From positions 1 through 40,552 of the forward strand of contig DWXK01000020.1 in NCBI GenBank assembly GCA_019119205.1: a stretch of 40,552 nucleotides of DNA. Reading direction: 5' to 3'. This stretch comes from Candidatus Mediterraneibacter intestinavium. Lineage in GTDB: Bacteria > Bacillota > Clostridia > Lachnospirales > Lachnospiraceae. Of the stretch, positions 15,421-22,917 are shown in pieces (positions within the stretch are counted from its first letter, which is position 1; each line of letters starts with the position of its first letter). Under the pieces are notes generated by a model, which saw only the letters and a list, made by a program, of their open reading frames with translations, made no database searches and had not been told where the DNA came from. A program made the translations under genes and the position numbers.

Positions 15421-16653
15421 ATGAATCCGGTTGAAAGATTATTAAAATATACTGCGATACGCACCCCCAGCGATGAATACAGTTCTTCTGTGCCTTCCAG
15501 TTCCTGCCAGTTTGAACTGGCGCAGCATCTGTGCCGCGAACTGTTCACAATGGGGATCACAGACGTAAAAGTAGATACAAAATGCTATCTCTACGCCCAT
15601 ATCCCTCCTACACCGGGTTATGAAGACCGCCCGGCGCTGGGATTCATCGCCCACCTTGATACCGTATCTGATTTCTGCAGCCGTCACATCTCCCCTGAGA
15701 TCCACGAAGATTATAACGGCAGGGACCTTCCCCTCGGGACTTCCGGCCGCATCCTCTCCCCGGAGATGTTTCCTCATCTGAAGGACCTGAAAGGGCGTAC
15801 CCTGATCACCAGTGACGGGACGACGATCCTGGGTGCGGATGACAAGGCGGGGATCGCGGAGATCATGACCGTGGCAGAGCAGATCCTGACAGATGATATT
15901 CCCCACGGACCTCTCTCCATCGCCTTTACCCCGGACGAAGAGATCGGTATGGGTGCAGAACATTTTGATCTGGAGGCATTCGGCGCGGATTTTGCCTACA
16001 CCCTGGACGGAGACACGGAAGGAGAGATCCAGTATGAAAATTTTAATGCCGCCAAAGCAGTCTTTGACATATGTGGAGTCAATGTGCATCCCGGCTCCGC
16101 AAAAGATGTCATGGTAAATGCCTCCCTGGTCGCCATGGAGATCAGCTCTCTTCTCCCGCCTGACGAGACGCCGCGTGAGACAGAAGGATACGAAGGCTTC
16201 TACCATCTCATCGACATGAAGGGGGATGTATCCCAGGCACAGCTCCGGTATATCATCCGCGACCATGACTCCGCCCGGTTTGAGCAGCGTAAGGAATGCC
16301 TTAAGAAGGCCGCCGATGCCATGAACCGAAAATGGGGACGCGGCACCGTGACACTGACCATCACAGATCAGTACCGCAATATGTCTGAGATCATAGGAGA
16401 CTGCATGCACCTGATCGAAAACGCCAAAAAAGCCTGTGATGCTGCCGGCGTAACACCGCTCGTCCTCCCGATCCGGGGCGGCACCGACGGGGCACAGCTC
16501 AGTTTCAAAGGGCTCCCCTGCCCCAATCTCGGCACCGGTGGTCACGGCTACCACGGTCCGTATGAGCATATCACCGCAGAGGGAATGGATGCGTCATGCC
16601 GGATCGTACTGGAACTGATCAGGATCTACGCAGAGGATTTCCCTAAAGGATAA
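15421..16653 (+). CDS. pepT: peptidase T (tripeptide aminopeptidase)
   Basis: 410 residues, the usual PepT length. A cytoplasmic M20-family zinc enzyme removing the N-terminal residue of tripeptides. The start at MNPVERLLKYTAIRTPSDE has AAAGGAGG upstream. Metal and catalytic residues: His78 and Asp80 in AHLDTVSD, Asp140 in ILGADDKAG, Glu173/Glu174 in TPDEEIGMG, the Asp of LDGDTEGEI, and the final His in GGHGYHGPYEHI. The dimerisation domain lies between. It is monocistronic, with an extended -10 promoter and a terminator shared with the convergent hemerythrin gene. Confidence 0.96.
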   Translation: MNPVERLLKYTAIRTPSDEYSSSVPSSSCQFELAQHLCRELFTMGITDVKVDTKCYLYAHIPPTPGYEDRPALGFIAHLDTVSDFCSRHISPEIHEDYNGRDLPLGTSGRILSPEMFPHLKDLKGRTLITSDGTTILGADDKAGIAEIMTVAEQILTDDIPHGPLSIAFTPDEEIGMGAEHFDLEAFGADFAYTLDGDTEGEIQYENFNAAKAVFDICGVNVHPGSAKDVMVNASLVAMEISSLLPPDETPRETEGYEGFYHLIDMKGDVSQAQLRYIIRDHDSARFEQRKECLKKAADAMNRKWGRGTVTLTITDQYRNMSEIIGDCMHLIENAKKACDAAGVTPLVLPIRGGTDGAQLSFKGLPCPNLGTGGHGYHGPYEHITAEGMDASCRIVLELIRIYAEDFPKG

Positions 16654-16704
16654 AAAAAGATCAGGGACCCGACCGCCACGGTGGCCGCATCCCTGATCTT
16701 TTTT
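16654..16704. terminator. bidirectional terminator between pepT and the hemerythrin gene
   Basis: GATCAGGGA (16659-16667) pairs with TCCCTGATC (16690-16698), with an inner CCACGGTGG-type stem. It is flanked by A and T runs, so it works from both sides. Confidence 0.9.
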
Positions 16705-16757
16705 CTCTTTGTTTTCTTTTTTATTTTTATCCGCCGGGTCTGCACACAGTCCACTGA

Positions 16758-17180
16758 TCAGAGTCTCTCACTGCTGTCATTCATGAACTTGTACTCTGCC
16801 ACTGAACGGTCAAATCCTTTGATATGCCTGTAAAGCCATTCGATCACGTTCTTGTTCACCTGCTCTACAAACGCATCGGAAGGTCCTTCCTCTTCCTCCA
16901 GCATCTCATACAGGTCTTTTACTACCTGGCGCAGTTTGTCATGTTCTTTCTTATGCTCATTGACCCCCGGATAATTAATGGATTCCTGGAGTTTTTCTTC
17001 CTCTCCGAAATGGAATTCAGTGTAGTCTGCAAGGTAATCCAGTGTCTTCACTGCCACCAGTTTGTCCTTGCTCGTCTCACAGCTGTCCAGAAGATTGTTG
17101 ATCTTTTCGATCAGCTCTCTGTGCTGTCCGTCGATCATCTCATTTCCTGTCACAAGGCTGTCATCAAATTCTGCTCTCAT
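16758..17180 (-). CDS. bacteriohemerythrin
   Basis: 140 residues with a full hemerythrin di-iron set: His20 (GQHRELI), His57 and Glu61 (HFGEE), His76 and His80 (EHKKEH), His119 and Asp124 (RHIKGFD). It binds O2 reversibly and in anaerobes probably delivers or scavenges oxygen. AGGAGGT is upstream. It lies 14 bp after nudC on the same strand, so the two are probably co-transcribed, perhaps as part of an oxygen-stress response (inference). Confidence 0.95.
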   Translation of the reverse strand: MRAEFDDSLVTGNEMIDGQHRELIEKINNLLDSCETSKDKLVAVKTLDYLADYTEFHFGEEEKLQESINYPGVNEHKKEHDKLRQVVKDLYEMLEEEEGPSDAFVEQVNKNVIEWLYRHIKGFDRSVAEYKFMNDSSERL

Positions 17181-17194
17181 AAGTCTGTTACCTC

Positions 17195-18031
17195 CTATAC
17201 CTCTCCGTTCTTAAATCTCATGATCATCTCATTTGTCAGACTTTCGTGGGACGTCACTTCCGGGATCTCCTCTCGCTCAAACCACCCTGCCATAGCCAGT
17301 TCTTCCCGGTCCAGTGTAATGGAACCGCTGCCATCCAGGTCGCAGTAGAACCCCATCAGGAGTGTATCGCTGAAAGACCATGGCTGGGATTTGTAGTACC
17401 GGATATTTTTCACCTTCAGCCCCACCTCTTCCATGACCTCGCGCTGCACGGTCTCTTCCACCGTTTCTCCGATCTCCGTAAATCCTGCGAGCAGAGCATA
17501 TTTCTTATATGCCCTTCCCGCATATTTTGACATCAGGATCCGGTTCCCGTCTGTCACGCCGATGATGACCGCCGGACAGATCTTCGGATATTCCATATTC
17601 CTGCACTCTCCGCAGTACAGCATCCGTTCTTTTTCGTCCCGTTTCATCAGATGCCCGCATCGCCCGCAGTATTTATGATCCCGGTACCAGTTATGGAGCT
17701 GATATCCAGTGATCCCTGCGAAACACTGGTATCTGGGATCAGCGCTGCGGAAGATCTCCGTGTTCTCCATCGCAAATTCTGATAAGGGTTCCCGGTTGAT
17801 CTCCTGTACAAGGTAGTAGCGTTCCTCATCGATCGTAAAGAGATATATCCAGTCTTCATATATCTCCTCGTTCAGCCGCTCCAGATCCTTAAACTTCGGA
17901 AACGTGATCCCGTCCGCTGTGCGCTTCACCAGCACGGTACGCGCTTCATAATACATCGCATAGCTTTCCCTGTCGGGAGGGACCGGTCTGTACTGATTAT
18001 CATAATGGTGCGGCTGTATGTCCTGTATCAT
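17195..18031 (-). CDS. nudC: NAD(+) diphosphatase / NADH pyrophosphatase
   Basis: 278 residues. The zinc ribbon uses Cys122, Cys125, Cys140 and Cys143 (CGRCG, CGEC). The Nudix box GFTEIGETVEETVQREVMEE runs from about residue 183, and SQPWSF at 215-220 is the NudC-specific NADH motif (usually SQPWPFP). It hydrolyses NAD(H) to nicotinamide mononucleotide and AMP, and in other bacteria removes NAD caps from RNA. The start is supported by AGGAGAG. It leads the nudC-hemerythrin pair. The stop is TAG. Confidence 0.95.
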   Translation of the reverse strand: MIQDIQPHHYDNQYRPVPPDRESYAMYYEARTVLVKRTADGITFPKFKDLERLNEEIYEDWIYLFTIDEERYYLVQEINREPLSEFAMENTEIFRSADPRYQCFAGITGYQLHNWYRDHKYCGRCGHLMKRDEKERMLYCGECRNMEYPKICPAVIIGVTDGNRILMSKYAGRAYKKYALLAGFTEIGETVEETVQREVMEEVGLKVKNIRYYKSQPWSFSDTLLMGFYCDLDGSGSITLDREELAMAGWFEREEIPEVTSHESLTNEMIMRFKNGEV

Positions 18032-18188
18032 TGTCTGTCTCTCCTGTCTGACTTGAGTTCCTGTATATCATAGCACACTTTCCCCGATGTGTAAAACAGG
18101 TATCGGATGCCCCCATTATATCAGTTGTCTCCAGTTCCGTCATATCAGTCTCCCGTTCTCCGCCATCTGCTGCGTCACTCCAGCCGCG

Positions 18189-19409
18189 TCATCTCTGTAT
18201 CCGGTAGACATACTCCGGGAGCGCATCCTCCTGTCCTTCCGCTACCACATTTGAGAGATATCGCACCTGATCCTCCTCATCCATCTGTATCGTCAGATAA
18301 TGTGTCAGGAACGCGTCATCCGCTGTACTCTCGCACACAGCATCCACAGTCAGAGTCACGGATCCGTCGCCGTTTTCTTCCATGCCGACCACCTCCGGGA
18401 TCGCACCTGTCAGCGGTCCCAGAGTCCTGTTTCCAACTCCCAGGCTGATCCATTCATAGCTTCCCTCTTCCGCATCATATGCCGCATATCCTCTGAGCTG
18501 CTCCGGCGTGACCGGAAGGGCTGCGGTCATCAGTTCCTCGAACTGTCCGCCGGGAATCCCGTCCTGATACTGTGTTTTATCAAAATCTTTTCCAGTCCTC
18601 ACTTCATAGAGATATTCAAACAGCCCGTTGTAATCGATCCCATCCATATGTTCCGCATCCCAGTCCGTCCAGAACAGGTTGTTCCCATTATAGGCGACCG
18701 GTTCCAGAAATGCTTCCGTGACTTTCGCATATTCTTCCTCCAGAGGGACCACCCTCATCATGGCATTGGAATAGATCACCTCCGTCACTTCCGGATATTC
18801 CGGTGTACAGAGTTCATAAAAGAACCAGCCTTTCTCTGTGAAACTCCACTCCCGCATCCGGGAATATGAGACGTCCCCCAGCACTGCCTGCCCGTCCTTC
18901 CAGGATGCGGTCACAGCGAACAGATACATGTCTTCCCCGTCGCAGATAAACTTTTTCCGGCCGATCCTGCCGTCATCGTAGATCTCATATGTCACGATAC
19001 TTCCCGATCTTCCACTCTCGCAGTCCCTCAGGAACCGCTCCATGAGATCATAGTTCTTCAGCCCCCGGTACAGATCCGTACCTGCTGCCGGAACTCCCTC
19101 GCCGGCGACCGCCTCCGCTGCCTGTTCCGTCATGTCATCTGACAGCAGCACCGGAGTTTCCTCCAGGATCTCCGGACAGACATCTGCGGCCAGAGACAGC
19201 ATCTCTGTGCAGTCTTCCTGTGCCGCTTCCGTTTCCTCTTCATCAACAGGCAGATCATACCCTTTTTCCGCTGCCCCGCTCTCGTCCGTCTTTCCTGTCT
19301 CTGTTTCTTCTCCCTTGCCACTGTGGTCCGCATCTCCTGCACATCCCGCCAGAAGGGCTGCTGCCGCAGCAGCTGCCATCCATCTTAAAACCTGCCTCCG
19401 CCTGTACAT
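18189..19409 (-). CDS. putative lipoprotein, DUF6070-like
   Basis: 406 residues from the ATG at 19409 with AAGGAG 6 nt upstream. Signal peptide RRRQVLRWMAAAAAAALLAG with lipobox Leu-Ala-Gly-Cys, lipidated Cys23. An acidic, Glu/Thr-rich linker follows (about 25-70), then a mostly beta domain with many aromatic residues (FLRDCESGRSGSIVTYEIYD, GWFFYELCTPEYPE, WTDWDAEHMDGIDYNGLFEY). This resembles DUF6070 proteins of Lachnospiraceae, whose function is unknown. It faces outward, anchored by lipid. A strong promoter with an overlapping palindrome lies upstream. It follows the signal peptidase II homologue, which could process it. Confidence 0.7.
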   Translation of the reverse strand: MYRRRQVLRWMAAAAAAALLAGCAGDADHSGKGEETETGKTDESGAAEKGYDLPVDEEETEAAQEDCTEMLSLAADVCPEILEETPVLLSDDMTEQAAEAVAGEGVPAAGTDLYRGLKNYDLMERFLRDCESGRSGSIVTYEIYDDGRIGRKKFICDGEDMYLFAVTASWKDGQAVLGDVSYSRMREWSFTEKGWFFYELCTPEYPEVTEVIYSNAMMRVVPLEEEYAKVTEAFLEPVAYNGNNLFWTDWDAEHMDGIDYNGLFEYLYEVRTGKDFDKTQYQDGIPGGQFEELMTAALPVTPEQLRGYAAYDAEEGSYEWISLGVGNRTLGPLTGAIPEVVGMEENGDGSVTLTVDAVCESTADDAFLTHYLTIQMDEEDQVRYLSNVVAEGQEDALPEYVYRIQR

Positions 19410-19472
19410 CTTACGCTCCTTTTTCCGGTATCCTCCTGCGATCCCATATCCCGATACCGGGCCGTTCATTTT

Positions 19473-19518
19473 CTTACATTTGTAAGATTAGTTTAAAGCA
19501 AGACCAACGGGCTGTCAA
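19473..19518 (-). promoter_or_regulatory. promoter with overlapping TACA-NN-TGTA operator
   Basis: Minus-strand TTGACA (19513-19518), 17-bp spacer, TAAACT (19490-19495). The palindrome CTTACA-AA-TGTAAG (19473-19486) covers the expected start site. TACANNTGTA is the core of BlaI/MecI/CopY-type operators. No such repressor gene is in the window. Confidence 0.55.
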
Positions 19519-19533
19519 CCCCGGAAGCAGGAA

Positions 19534-19567
19534 AAGACCGGAGGACTACTTCCCGTCCACCGGTCTT
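19534..19567 (-). terminator. terminator of the zinc-ribbon/lspA unit
   Basis: AAGACCGG pairs with CCGGTCTT, with an inner GAC/GTC step; short T tract on the minus strand; 27 bp after the lspA stop. Confidence 0.7.
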
Positions 19568-19593
19568 CTCCGTATTTTCGCTGTTTTATCCTT

Positions 19594-20115
19594 TCACTGT
19601 TCCGCAGGTTCTTCTTCCGCTCTGCTCTTTCTTCCGTTCTTTTTCTTCGATGTGACATTCACTGACAAAGATGCCAAAAGGGCAGTCACACCGCCCGCTG
19701 CGATAAAGAAATCTCCCAGGTTGTATGTAACGTCTGAGATCTTTTTATTCTCACTGCGGAAACCGATATAATCCACCACATGCCCCCGGGCACACCGGTC
19801 GAACGTGTTGCTCCAGGCTCCCGCCGCCATAAGCGCAAGCCCTTTCTTTCTCCAGAATCCTTTCTTCCGCATCAGACTCAGAGCATAGACAAGAGTCAGG
19901 ACAGATGCGGAAAACAGGGACAGATATTTTACTGCCCCCGGTTCCTCCTCAAGCAGGTTCAGACACATTCCCCTGTTGTGTACCCTGCGCAGCACGATCC
20001 GGTCCGTCAGCTTCTTCTCTTCGCCCCTGTCAAAATTCTGTTCCACATAGGTCTTCATAAGCTGGTCTGCTCCGAACAGCACCGCGCTTTCTCCGAGAAA
20101 CCATAATCTTTTCAT
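19594..20115 (-). CDS. lspA: signal peptidase II homologue
   Basis: 173 residues from the ATG at 20115; a GTG one codon earlier is possible. Signal peptidase II is an aspartic membrane protease that cleaves lipoprotein signal peptides. The catalytic pair is visible: Asp in GHVVDYIGF and Asp in TYNLGDFFIAAGG. The conserved NTFDR and the N-terminal ADQLMKTYVEQN (cf. DQxxK) are also present. Three to four hydrophobic segments and a basic, disordered tail (KKKNGRKSRAEEEPAEQ) follow. It is more divergent than a typical LspA and may be a second copy. It lies 27 bp after the zinc-ribbon gene on the same strand and just before the lipoprotein gene. Confidence 0.8.
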   Translation of the reverse strand: MKRLWFLGESAVLFGADQLMKTYVEQNFDRGEEKKLTDRIVLRRVHNRGMCLNLLEEEPGAVKYLSLFSASVLTLVYALSLMRKKGFWRKKGLALMAAGAWSNTFDRCARGHVVDYIGFRSENKKISDVTYNLGDFFIAAGGVTALLASLSVNVTSKKKNGRKSRAEEEPAEQ

Positions 20116-20142
20116 CACGATACCTGCCTTAGACCGTTTATC

Positions 20143-20784
20143 TTACTCCCCCGCATCCTCCGGCGTATTCTTGATCTTCTCCGCAGCCTCATTGAGTCTG
20201 TCTGCCGCCTTCTCCGCCGCTTCGCCGACTTTCTGAGCCGCCTTCTCCGCCATATCGCCGGTCTTCTGCGCGGCTTTCTCTGCCATGTCTCCCGCTTTCT
20301 TTGCAGCCTCGTCAGCTTTCTCTGCTACCATCTCTGCTGCATCTGCCGCTTTCTCCCTTACGACATCCGCATATCCTTCTTCTTCAAAATCCTCTTCTGC
20401 CACTTCCGCATCATATATGGCTGTATCGATCTTCTCCCCGCAGTATGGACAGAAGGACATATCTCTTGCAACCATTTTCCCGCAGTTTCCGCATTCGGAC
20501 GCGCCCTTGATCCTGGCGATCTTCTTCTCGTAATTCTCCATGCTCGCCTCGCGGTTCTGTATCGCTTCACAGAGTCCTTTTGCTGACTCCTCAACCTCCT
20601 CGCCCGCTTTGAAACGGTCATAGATCGTCTTGCCAAGTTCCATCAGATCCACCGCGTTTCCTCTTGCTAGGCTGCGGATCTGACTTTTCAGTTTCTGGAT
20701 CTCGATCGCGTCGCCTGCTTTGTTTGACATTGTTTCTGCCGTCTCACCGAGACGCTTTCCTAAATCTTCAAAAAAATCTTTCAT
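20143..20784 (-). CDS. zinc-ribbon protein with LEA-like 11-residue repeats
   Basis: 213 residues. The N-terminal half is helical or coiled coil (about 1-95). A zinc ribbon follows with Cys98, Cys101, Cys112 and Cys115 (CGNCGK, FCPYCGEK). From about 140 an Ala/Lys/Glu-rich region contains 11-residue units such as MAEKAAQKTGD, MAEKAAQKVGE and AAEKAADRLNE, resembling group 3 LEA or apolipoprotein repeats that form amphipathic helices. No signal peptide, so probably cytoplasmic, perhaps at the membrane surface. Promoter at 20902-20929. Function unknown. The repeats make a GC-skewed stretch with a 33-bp period in the DNA. Confidence 0.75.
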   Translation of the reverse strand: MKDFFEDLGKRLGETAETMSNKAGDAIEIQKLKSQIRSLARGNAVDLMELGKTIYDRFKAGEEVEESAKGLCEAIQNREASMENYEKKIARIKGASECGNCGKMVARDMSFCPYCGEKIDTAIYDAEVAEEDFEEEGYADVVREKAADAAEMVAEKADEAAKKAGDMAEKAAQKTGDMAEKAAQKVGEAAEKAADRLNEAAEKIKNTPEDAGE

Positions 20785-20901
20785 CTTTCCGTTCTCCCTT
20801 CTTTCGGCATCACTTCTGCCGCCTCAGCCGTCGCGCCTGTCGAATCCGCCTGATGCACGCCGCCGGCACAGGCTGAGCCATCACATTTTTGACTTATACT
20901 C
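20785..20901 (-). other. leader region of the zinc-ribbon gene
   Basis: In the 307-bp gap 20785-21091 this stretch would be the untranslated leader of the zinc-ribbon gene. CTCAGCC and GGCTGAG (7 bp) about 45 bp apart could form a stem. Nothing else is recognised, and no promoter for the divergent S8 gene is convincing. Confidence 0.35.
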
Positions 20902-20929
20902 ATTATACCCCATTATCTGCTATCTTCAA
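20902..20929 (-). promoter_or_regulatory. promoter of the zinc-ribbon/lspA unit
   Basis: Minus-strand TTGAAG (20924-20929), 16-bp spacer, perfect TATAAT (20902-20907). Confidence 0.6.
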
Positions 20930-21091
20930 CCGCTTCCCGGATTAATTTATACTTTTTTAACCAGCCTGTTTCTTACAGCTGGCACCTGACCGCCGCCCGC
21001 ATGCGTACCCGCTGCGCCGGCTTGTTTCAGGCATATTTTTTCTGTACAGGGCATATGTTCTGATAAGATTTTTTCTCCGCAGGTAGAGACT

Positions 21092-22798
21092 ATGGCTGAT
21101 CTTGAAACATGCCGGGAACACATTCTGTCCGAAGATTACCGGGACTTCATCGGGAATCACGTGCGGACACCCTTTTTTGACAGCATCATGCGCGACGGGC
21201 AGTGTGAGCAGGATGCCGGCTTTGACTATAAATGTATCTATCTTCCCAAAGAGGATGCCGAACCTGTGACCCTCACCCGGTTTTCTTACAATTCCATCCC
21301 CAAATGCTATTCACCGCTCAGCCTGGAGACACTGAACCAGGCAGGTATCCTCCCCATACAGAACTACCCCACGCTGCAGTTAAAAGGAGAGGGTGTGCTC
21401 ATCGGTTTCCTGGACAGCGGGATAGACTATGAAAATGCAGTGTTCCGGAACCTTGACGGCAGCACACGGATCACAGCGATCTGGGATCAGACCGAGCAGA
21501 GCGGGACTCCGCCCGAAGGATTTGCCTACGGAAGCGAATTTTCAGAAGAGATGATCAACGCGGCGCTCGCGGCAGAGGATCCACGTTCTCTCGTCCCATC
21601 CGGGGATGAAAGCGGGCACGGGACCTATGCTGCGGGCATTGCCGCAGGGGGCGCCAATGCCGAAGAGCAGTTTCTCGGCGCCGCACCGGAAGCTTCCATC
21701 GCCATGGTCAAACTGAAACAGGCAAAGGATTATCTCCGCGATTACTACTTCATCCCCCGGGACGCAGTCTGTTATCAGGAGACAGACCTGATGCTGGGAC
21801 TGAAATATCTCAACGACCTTGCTGACAGACTGAAAATGCCTTTGGTCATCTGCATCACCGTCGGCACCAGCATGGGCGGGCATATCGGCACGCTCCCCTT
21901 CCCCTTTCTCATCGAGGGATACAGTACCCGCGCCAACCGGATCACTGTGATCGGCACAGGGAACGAAGCGGACAAACGGCATCATTATTACGACACCCTC
22001 GAGAGCAGCACCAACTCCCGCACTGTAGAACTGCGCGTCGGAGAAAATGTATCCGGCTTCTCCCTGGAACTCTGGAGCGATATCCCCAACGTCTTTTCCA
22101 TCTCCATGATCTCGCCCTCCGGGGAAAGCACCTCGCGGATCCCCTTCCGGGCAGGGGCAGGTGCTGAGATCGATTTTCTGTTCGAAAAGACAAAGGTCTC
22201 TGTAGATTACCGGCTCCTTGTCGAAAAAAGCACATCTGAGCTGGTATTCTTCCGCTTCCAGGCTCCCGCACCGGGCATCTGGAAGATCATCGTAGAGCCC
22301 CTGGCCTCCATTGATGGAAATTTCCACATGTGGCTCCCGCTCACGGAATTTCTGAGCGGGGAAGTCTATTTTCTGGAAGCGGACCCTTATTACACGCTCA
22401 CCAGCCCTGCCAACACCGACAGCCCGGTGATCGTGTCCTGGTACAACGGGAGCACCGGCGCGCTCTCTCAGGAGTCCGGCAGAGGATACACTCGGTCGCA
22501 GCGCATCAATCCCGACATCACCGCCCCGGGCGTAGATGTCCGGGGCGCGCTTCCCGGAGGGCGCTTTGCCGCCCGCTCCGGTTCCTGCGTCTCCGCCGCG
22601 GTCACCGCCGGCGCCGTAGCGCTGATGCTGGAATGGCTGATCTACGACCAGGACGTTCCGGGCATTGATTCCTACCAGATCAAAAGCCTTCTGATCCTCG
22701 GCGCTGTCCGTCCCGATATCATGGAATATCCGAACCGCGAATGGGGATACGGGCAGCTCAATCTGTACAATACATTTGAGACAATGCGGCAATTATGA
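21092..22798 (+). CDS. S8 family (subtilisin-like) protease, Cys at nucleophile position
   Basis: 568 residues, no signal peptide. Catalytic Asp108 in GFLDSGIDY and His176 in ESGHGTYAAG are standard. An Asn of the oxyanion type is in VIGTGNEAD. The nucleophile block, normally GTS followed by a hydrophobic residue and S/A-A-A, reads R-S-G-S-C-V-S-A-A, placing Cys499 where Ser is expected (TGC, one base from TCC). The large insertion between His and Ser with a beta-sandwich is typical of clostridial S8/Csp-type proteases. The enzyme could be a thiol variant with reduced activity or a pseudoprotease. The start is the first ATG; its ribosome site is weak. It is divergent from the zinc-ribbon gene. 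Confidence 0.88.
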   Translation: MADLETCREHILSEDYRDFIGNHVRTPFFDSIMRDGQCEQDAGFDYKCIYLPKEDAEPVTLTRFSYNSIPKCYSPLSLETLNQAGILPIQNYPTLQLKGEGVLIGFLDSGIDYENAVFRNLDGSTRITAIWDQTEQSGTPPEGFAYGSEFSEEMINAALAAEDPRSLVPSGDESGHGTYAAGIAAGGANAEEQFLGAAPEASIAMVKLKQAKDYLRDYYFIPRDAVCYQETDLMLGLKYLNDLADRLKMPLVICITVGTSMGGHIGTLPFPFLIEGYSTRANRITVIGTGNEADKRHHYYDTLESSTNSRTVELRVGENVSGFSLELWSDIPNVFSISMISPSGESTSRIPFRAGAGAEIDFLFEKTKVSVDYRLLVEKSTSELVFFRFQAPAPGIWKIIVEPLASIDGNFHMWLPLTEFLSGEVYFLEADPYYTLTSPANTDSPVIVSWYNGSTGALSQESGRGYTRSQRINPDITAPGVDVRGALPGGRFAARSGSCVSAAVTAGAVALMLEWLIYDQDVPGIDSYQIKSLLILGAVRPDIMEYPNREWGYGQLNLYNTFETMRQL

Positions 22799-22809
22799 CA
22801 AAAAATTAA

Positions 22810-22847
22810 CAGGTACCGTGTACTTTTGCAAAAGTACACGGTACCTG
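22810..22847. terminator. perfect 38-bp palindrome between convergent S8 and clpX genes
   Basis: 19-bp arms without any spacer; the centre is TTTTGCAAAA, so the RNA would form a 14-bp or longer stem. It begins 12 bp after the S8 stop. T tracts outside are lacking on the plus strand, but minus-strand transcripts run into a T-rich stretch. It probably serves as a two-way terminator. Confidence 0.6.
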
Positions 22848-22917
22848 CTGCAATTGTATAAACACTTCAAAATATTCCGTATCCAATCCTCAAACAGACC
22901 TGACTTTTTACAGTTCC

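Noticed and set aside
15442..16569. 375-codon minus-strand open frame
   Set aside because: Antisense shadow of pepT.
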